DNA from: Terrabacter sp. Ter38
GTDB taxonomy: Bacteria > Actinomycetota > Actinomycetes > Actinomycetales > Dermatophilaceae
Direction: 5' to 3'
Length of the DNA stretch: 64,000 bases
Assembly (NCBI RefSeq): GCF_024519435.1
Contig: NZ_JALJRZ010000004.1
Location: forward strand, 1 to 64,000
This document shows positions 60,535-64,000 of the stretch, piece after piece. Each line of letters opens with the position of its first letter. The first letter of the stretch is position 1. A program made the position numbers and the translations under genes. The notes under the pieces are model-generated. The model saw only the letters and a program-made list of their open reading frames with translations, did no database searches and was not told the origin of the DNA.

Positions 60535-61361
60535 TGGTCGACATCATCCTCACGGCGATCCCCTTCTTCATCGCCTTCATCGTCATCGAGGTGCTGTCGC
60601 TCTGGCTCGCGCCCGACGACGACGAGGTCGGCTACGAGGTCCGCGACACCGTCACCAGCCTCACCATGGGCATCGGGAGCGTCGGCGTCGGGATCCTCTA
60701 CAAGGCCTCCCAGCTCGTCGTCTACGCCGCGTTGTATGCCGTGACGCCCCTTCGCCTCGACACCTCCCTCTGGTGGGCGTGGGTCGTCATCTTCTTCGCC
60801 GAGGACCTCGCCTACTACTGGTACCACCGCGCCCACCACGAGGTGCGGATCCTCTGGGCCAGCCACGTCGTGCACCACTCGAGCGAGCGGTACAACTTCT
60901 CGACGGCGCTGCGCCAGACGTGGACGCCCTTCGGGGGCATCCCGTTCTGGGCGCCGCTCGCGCTCCTCGGCGTGCCGGTCTGGGCGATCTTCCTCCAGCA
61001 GTCGATCTCGCTCCTCTACCAGTTCTTCCTCCACACCGAGCGTGTCGGGAAGCTCTGGCGCCCAGTGGAGTTCGTCATGAACACGCCCTCGCACCACCGC
61101 GTGCACCACGGCATGAACAACGCCTACCTCGACCGCAACTACGGCGGCATCCTCGTCATCTGGGACCGCCTCTTCCGCTCCTTCGAGCCCGAGGGCGAGC
61201 GCGTCGTCTACGGCCTGACGAAGCAGTTGCGCACCTACAACCCGCTCGTCGTCGCCACCCACGAGTACGCGTCGATCTGGGCCGACGTCCGCGGCGCCCG
61301 CTCGTGGCGCGACCGCTGGGGCTTCGTCGTCCGAGGCCCGGGCTGGCAGCCCCGCACCTGA
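60534..61361 (+). CDS. sterol desaturase / fatty acid hydroxylase family membrane protein
   Basis: 275 aa with about four membrane segments and the three di-iron His clusters of the superfamily: HRAHH (~98), HVVHHSS (~111), HHRVHHG (~190). Uses O2 and electrons to hydroxylate or desaturate a lipid chain or isoprenoid. ATG overlaps the GntR stop, so expression is tied to a FadR-type sensor. Substrate is unknown. Confidence 0.9.
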   Translation: MVDIILTAIPFFIAFIVIEVLSLWLAPDDDEVGYEVRDTVTSLTMGIGSVGVGILYKASQLVVYAALYAVTPLRLDTSLWWAWVVIFFAEDLAYYWYHRAHHEVRILWASHVVHHSSERYNFSTALRQTWTPFGGIPFWAPLALLGVPVWAIFLQQSISLLYQFFLHTERVGKLWRPVEFVMNTPSHHRVHHGMNNAYLDRNYGGILVIWDRLFRSFEPEGERVVYGLTKQLRTYNPLVVATHEYASIWADVRGARSWRDRWGFVVRGPGWQPRT

Positions 61362-61446
61362 GACGGCGCGTCTGGCCGAGGTCGGCTCCGAGGGCCACGA
61401 TGGAGGGATGGGAGCGGCGCGCGCCCCCGGACCAGGAGGACCCATC

Positions 61447-62016
61447 GTGAGCACGTACAAGGTCGGCTACTTCGTCGGCAGCCTGTCATCGGCGTCGATC
61501 AACCGGACGCTGAGCAAGGCACTGATCCGCCTCGCCCCGAAGGACCTCGAGTTCACCGAGATCCCCATCGGCAACCTCCCGCTCTACAGCCCCGACTTCG
61601 ACGCCGACTACCCCGCCGAGCCGCGCGCCCTCAAGGAGGCGATCTCCGCGTCGTCGGCCGTCCTCTTCGTCACGCCGGAGTACAACCGGTCGATCCCCGG
61701 CGCCCTGAAGAACGCCATCGACTGGGCGTCGCGCCCGTGGGGCCAGAACTCCTTCAACCACGTCCCCGCCGCCGTCATCGGCGCCTCGCCCGGCCAGATC
61801 GGCACCGCGCTCGCCCAGCAGAGCCTCCGCGGCGTCCTCAGCTTCTGCAACGCCCGCCAGATGACCTCCCCGGAGGCCTACGTGACCCTCCGGCCGGGGC
61901 TCGTCACCGACGACGGCGAGGTCACCGACGAGTCGACCGCGGCCTTCCTCCGCGACTTCATGCAGGAGTTCCGCGACCACGTCGAACGCGTCCTCACGGT
62001 GCTGCCCCGCGACTGA
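61447..62016 (+). CDS. NADPH-dependent FMN reductase (NADPH azoreductase-like)
   Basis: 189 aa. Flavodoxin-like fold: VGYFVGSLSSASINRTLSKALIRL phosphate loop, FVTPEYNRSIPGALKNAIDWASRP (PEYN signature), and PAAVIGASPGQIGT. Reduces FMN, quinones or azo compounds. GTG 61447 has a perfect AGGAGG (61434-61439) seven bases upstream. Single gene, followed by a strong hairpin. Confidence 0.9.
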   Translation: MSTYKVGYFVGSLSSASINRTLSKALIRLAPKDLEFTEIPIGNLPLYSPDFDADYPAEPRALKEAISASSAVLFVTPEYNRSIPGALKNAIDWASRPWGQNSFNHVPAAVIGASPGQIGTALAQQSLRGVLSFCNARQMTSPEAYVTLRPGLVTDDGEVTDESTAAFLRDFMQEFRDHVERVLTVLPRD

Positions 62017-62197
62017 GTCCCGCGGCCGCCGCCACCAACCTGCGTACGCCGTGTCGCGAGCGAGCACGGCGGTATCAGGACAGTGCGGCCCGGAGCACGT
62101 CGCCGTGGTCGACGACGACGCGACGTCCCGGCCAGGTCCACGCGTCGATCCCCGTCGGCGTCTTCGACCGTCTCGTGGCCCTGCCCGTCGGCGTAGG

Positions 62198-62236
62198 TCT
62201 GCGTCAGTGCCCCGCCTGGCGGGGCACTGACGCAGA
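62198..62236. terminator. strong bidirectional terminator hairpin
   Basis: 18-bp perfect stem (62198-62215 with 62219-62236), loop CTG, between the convergent FMN reductase (ends 62016) and aldo/keto reductase (ends 62294) genes. Confidence 0.85.
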
Positions 62237-62245
62237 GGACCGGAC

Positions 62246-62273
62246 CCGGGACCGCGCTGGGGCGCGGTCCCGG
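62246..62273. terminator. second hairpin in the same convergent region
   Basis: 12-bp perfect stem CCGGGACCGCGC/GCGCGGTCCCGG with loop TGGG, 9 bp beyond the first hairpin and 21 bp from the end of the aldo/keto reductase gene. The remainder of 62017-62293 shows no supported gene. Confidence 0.7.
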
Positions 62274-62293
62274 CCAGACGGCATACGCCATCG

Positions 62294-63337
62294 TCAGTGG
62301 GCGCTGGAGGTCTTCCAGAGGTTGATGCCGCCCTCGACCGCGTGCTGGTCGATCGTGTCGAGCTCCTCCTGCGAGAAGTCGAGGTGGTCGAGCGAGCCGA
62401 GGCTGTCCTCGAGCTGGGCGACCGACGAGGCGCCGATGAGCACCGACGTGACGCGCTGGTCGCGCAGGATCCACGCGAGCGCCATCTGCGCGAGCGACTG
62501 GCCGCGCGACTGCGCCATCTCGTCGAGGGCGCGGATGTGCGTGAGGTTCTGCTCGGTCAGCAGGTCGGTCGAGAGCGACTTGTCCTGCGACGCGCGCGAG
62601 CCCTCCGGGACGCCGTCGAGGTACTTGCTCGTGAGCATGCCCTGGGCGAGCGGGCTGAACGCGATGCAGCCGACGCCCTCGTCGCCGAGCACGTCGAGCA
62701 GGTCCTCCTCGACCCAGCGGTTGAGCATCGAGTAGCTGGGCTGGTGGATGAGCAGCGGCGTGCCCAGGGCGCGGAGGATCTCGACGGCCTCGCGCGTGCG
62801 CGGACCCGAGTAGGAGGAGATGCCGGCATACAGCGCCTTGCCCTGGCGGACCGCGGTGTCGAGCGCGCCCATCGTCTCCTCGAGGGGCGTCGTCTCATCG
62901 AAGCGGTGGGAGTAGAAGATGTCGACGTAGTCGACGCCCATCCGGGCGAGGGACTGGTCGAGCGAGGACAGGACGTACTTGCGGCTGCCACCGCCCTGGC
63001 CGTAAGGGCCGGGCCACATGTCGTAGCCCGCCTTCGTCGACAGGATCAGCTCGTCGCGGTAGCGCTTGAAGTCCTGCGCGTAGATGGTGCCGAAGTTGCG
63101 CTCGGCGCTGCCGTAGGGCGGTCCGTAGTTGTTGGCGAGGTCGAAGTGCGTGACGCCGAGGTCGAACGCGCGGCGCAGCGTCGCGCGCTGGCGGTCGAGG
63201 GGCACGTCGTCGCCGAAGTTGTGCCACAGCCCGAGCGAGACGGCCGGGAGGTCGAGCCCCGAACGGCCGGTGCGGCGGTAGGTCATCGAGTCGTAGCGGC
63301 TGCGTGAGGCCTGGTAGTCGTCGGCGTGAAGAGTCAT
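62294..63337 (-). CDS. aldo/keto reductase, L-glyceraldehyde 3-phosphate reductase-like
   Basis: 347 aa from ATG 63337. TIM-barrel AKR with the tetrad Asp/Tyr in [14 protein letters not shown], Lys in [15 protein letters not shown] and His in FYSHRFD. The [12 protein letters not shown] and MWPGPYG blocks are typical of the YghZ/potassium-channel-beta-like AKR14 group, which reduces L-glyceraldehyde 3-phosphate or methylglyoxal with NADPH. Monocistronic; divergent from coxS. Confidence 0.92.
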   Translation of the reverse strand: MTLHADDYQASRSRYDSMTYRRTGRSGLDLPAVSLGLWHNFGDDVPLDRQRATLRRAFDLGVTHFDLANNYGPPYGSAERNFGTIYAQDFKRYRDELILSTKAGYDMWPGPYGQGGGSRKYVLSSLDQSLARMGVDYVDIFYSHRFDETTPLEETMGALDTAVRQGKALYAGISSYSGPRTREAVEILRALGTPLLIHQPSYSMLNRWVEEDLLDVLGDEGVGCIAFSPLAQGMLTSKYLDGVPEGSRASQDKSLSTDLLTEQNLTHIRALDEMAQSRGQSLAQMALAWILRDQRVTSVLIGASSVAQLEDSLGSLDHLDFSQEELDTIDQHAVEGGINLWKTSSAH

Positions 63338-63480
63338 GCGACCCAGTCTCGTCCCCATGGCGTATGCCGCCAAAGCCGGCTCACGCTGCGGCCGTCGCCT
63401 CCTCCGGCTGGGGATCCGATGCGGCCCGCCTGCGGGTGCCCTGCGGATGTGGAGGGTTTCTCCCGTTGCCCTTGTGCAGT

Positions 63481-63528
63481 AGTTGAACGCGAGTCAGACT
63501 GCGCGTGGGGAAGTCAACGATGTCAACT
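63481..63528 (+). promoter_or_regulatory. repeats in the coxS upstream region
   Basis: In the 216 bp between the aldo/keto reductase and coxS starts, AGTTGA (63481-63486) and TCAACT (63523-63528) form an inverted repeat, and GTCAAC occurs twice, nine bases apart (63513, 63522). They lie 26-73 bp before the coxS ATG and could bind a CO-responsive regulator. Tentative. Confidence 0.3.
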
Positions 63529-63553
63529 GCAGCGTGGCAGGAGGACCGACAGC

Positions 63554-64000
<447 letters not shown>

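Noticed and set aside
62078-62200. Short minus-strand reading GIDAWTWPGRRVVVDHGDVL before a stop
   Set aside because: Looks faintly protein-like but has no start, no ribosome site and merges into the terminator hairpin. It may be a fragment; not enough to annotate.

Overview
The window is about 64 kb of very GC-rich DNA (around 70% by eye) with densely packed, mostly ATG/GTG-started genes, many four-base stop/start overlaps, a WhiB regulator, an ECF41-type sigma factor, LAL- and PucR-type regulators and an actinobacterial 5S rRNA tail. This fits an actinomycete, probably Micrococcales and perhaps an Intrasporangiaceae-like genus. That placement is inference from gene style, not a database result. 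It reads as chromosome: I see no phage genes, transposases, CRISPR array or tRNA.

Layout. 0-0.1 kb: 3' end of a 5S rRNA gene and a strong terminator. 0.1-3.5 kb: divergent ROK repressor/xylose isomerase, a VOC protein and a DUF2200 protein. 3.5-9.4 kb: LAL regulator operon with a DUF4386 membrane protein, then a TetR repressor divergent from an MDR oxidoreductase with two perfect 13-bp palindromes between them. 9.3-14.1 kb: GNAT, an immunity-like/Arr fusion, a carboxymuconolactone-decarboxylase-like protein coupled to its ECF41 sigma factor, and a phospholipase D. 14.1-24.8 kb: orphan GTPase, ThrE-type exporter, GAF-GAF histidine kinase with an eroded receiver, RNase HI with a zinc ribbon, small secreted peptide, a hydrolase lacking catalytic residues divergent from a TetR, epimerase/alcohol dehydrogenase pair, VOC, DUF72. 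24.8-33.1 kb: MFS transporter, GlcD-like oxidase and GAF-PucR regulator, then two alpha/beta hydrolases behind a near-identical promoter, a PEP-synthase-like protein fused to a neighbour, and WhiB.

33.5-48.1 kb is the most coherent system: D-aminoacylase-like amidohydrolase, two S12 serine hydrolases, a peptide ABC transporter (with a permease-ATPase fusion), M20 peptidase, GNAT, N-succinylamino-acid-racemase-like enolase-family enzyme and a PucR regulator. The GNAT/racemase/M20 trio matches the known N-succinyl route that turns D-amino acids into L-amino acids. Joined to peptide import and D-specific hydrolases, the locus looks like a scavenging pathway for D-residue peptides.

48.1-55.4 kb is patchier: MacB-like exporter, P450, SnoaL-like protein, TetR/DUF4386 pair with tandem operators, and several gene remnants. 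55.4-59.4 kb holds a MocA-like/CoxD/CoxE/XdhC maturation block for a molybdenum hydroxylase. After a broken thioesterase, a GntR-sterol desaturase pair, an FMN reductase and an aldo/keto reductase, the window ends inside coxS, the 2Fe-2S subunit of a carbon monoxide dehydrogenase-type enzyme. S in first position suggests the form II (SLM) order.
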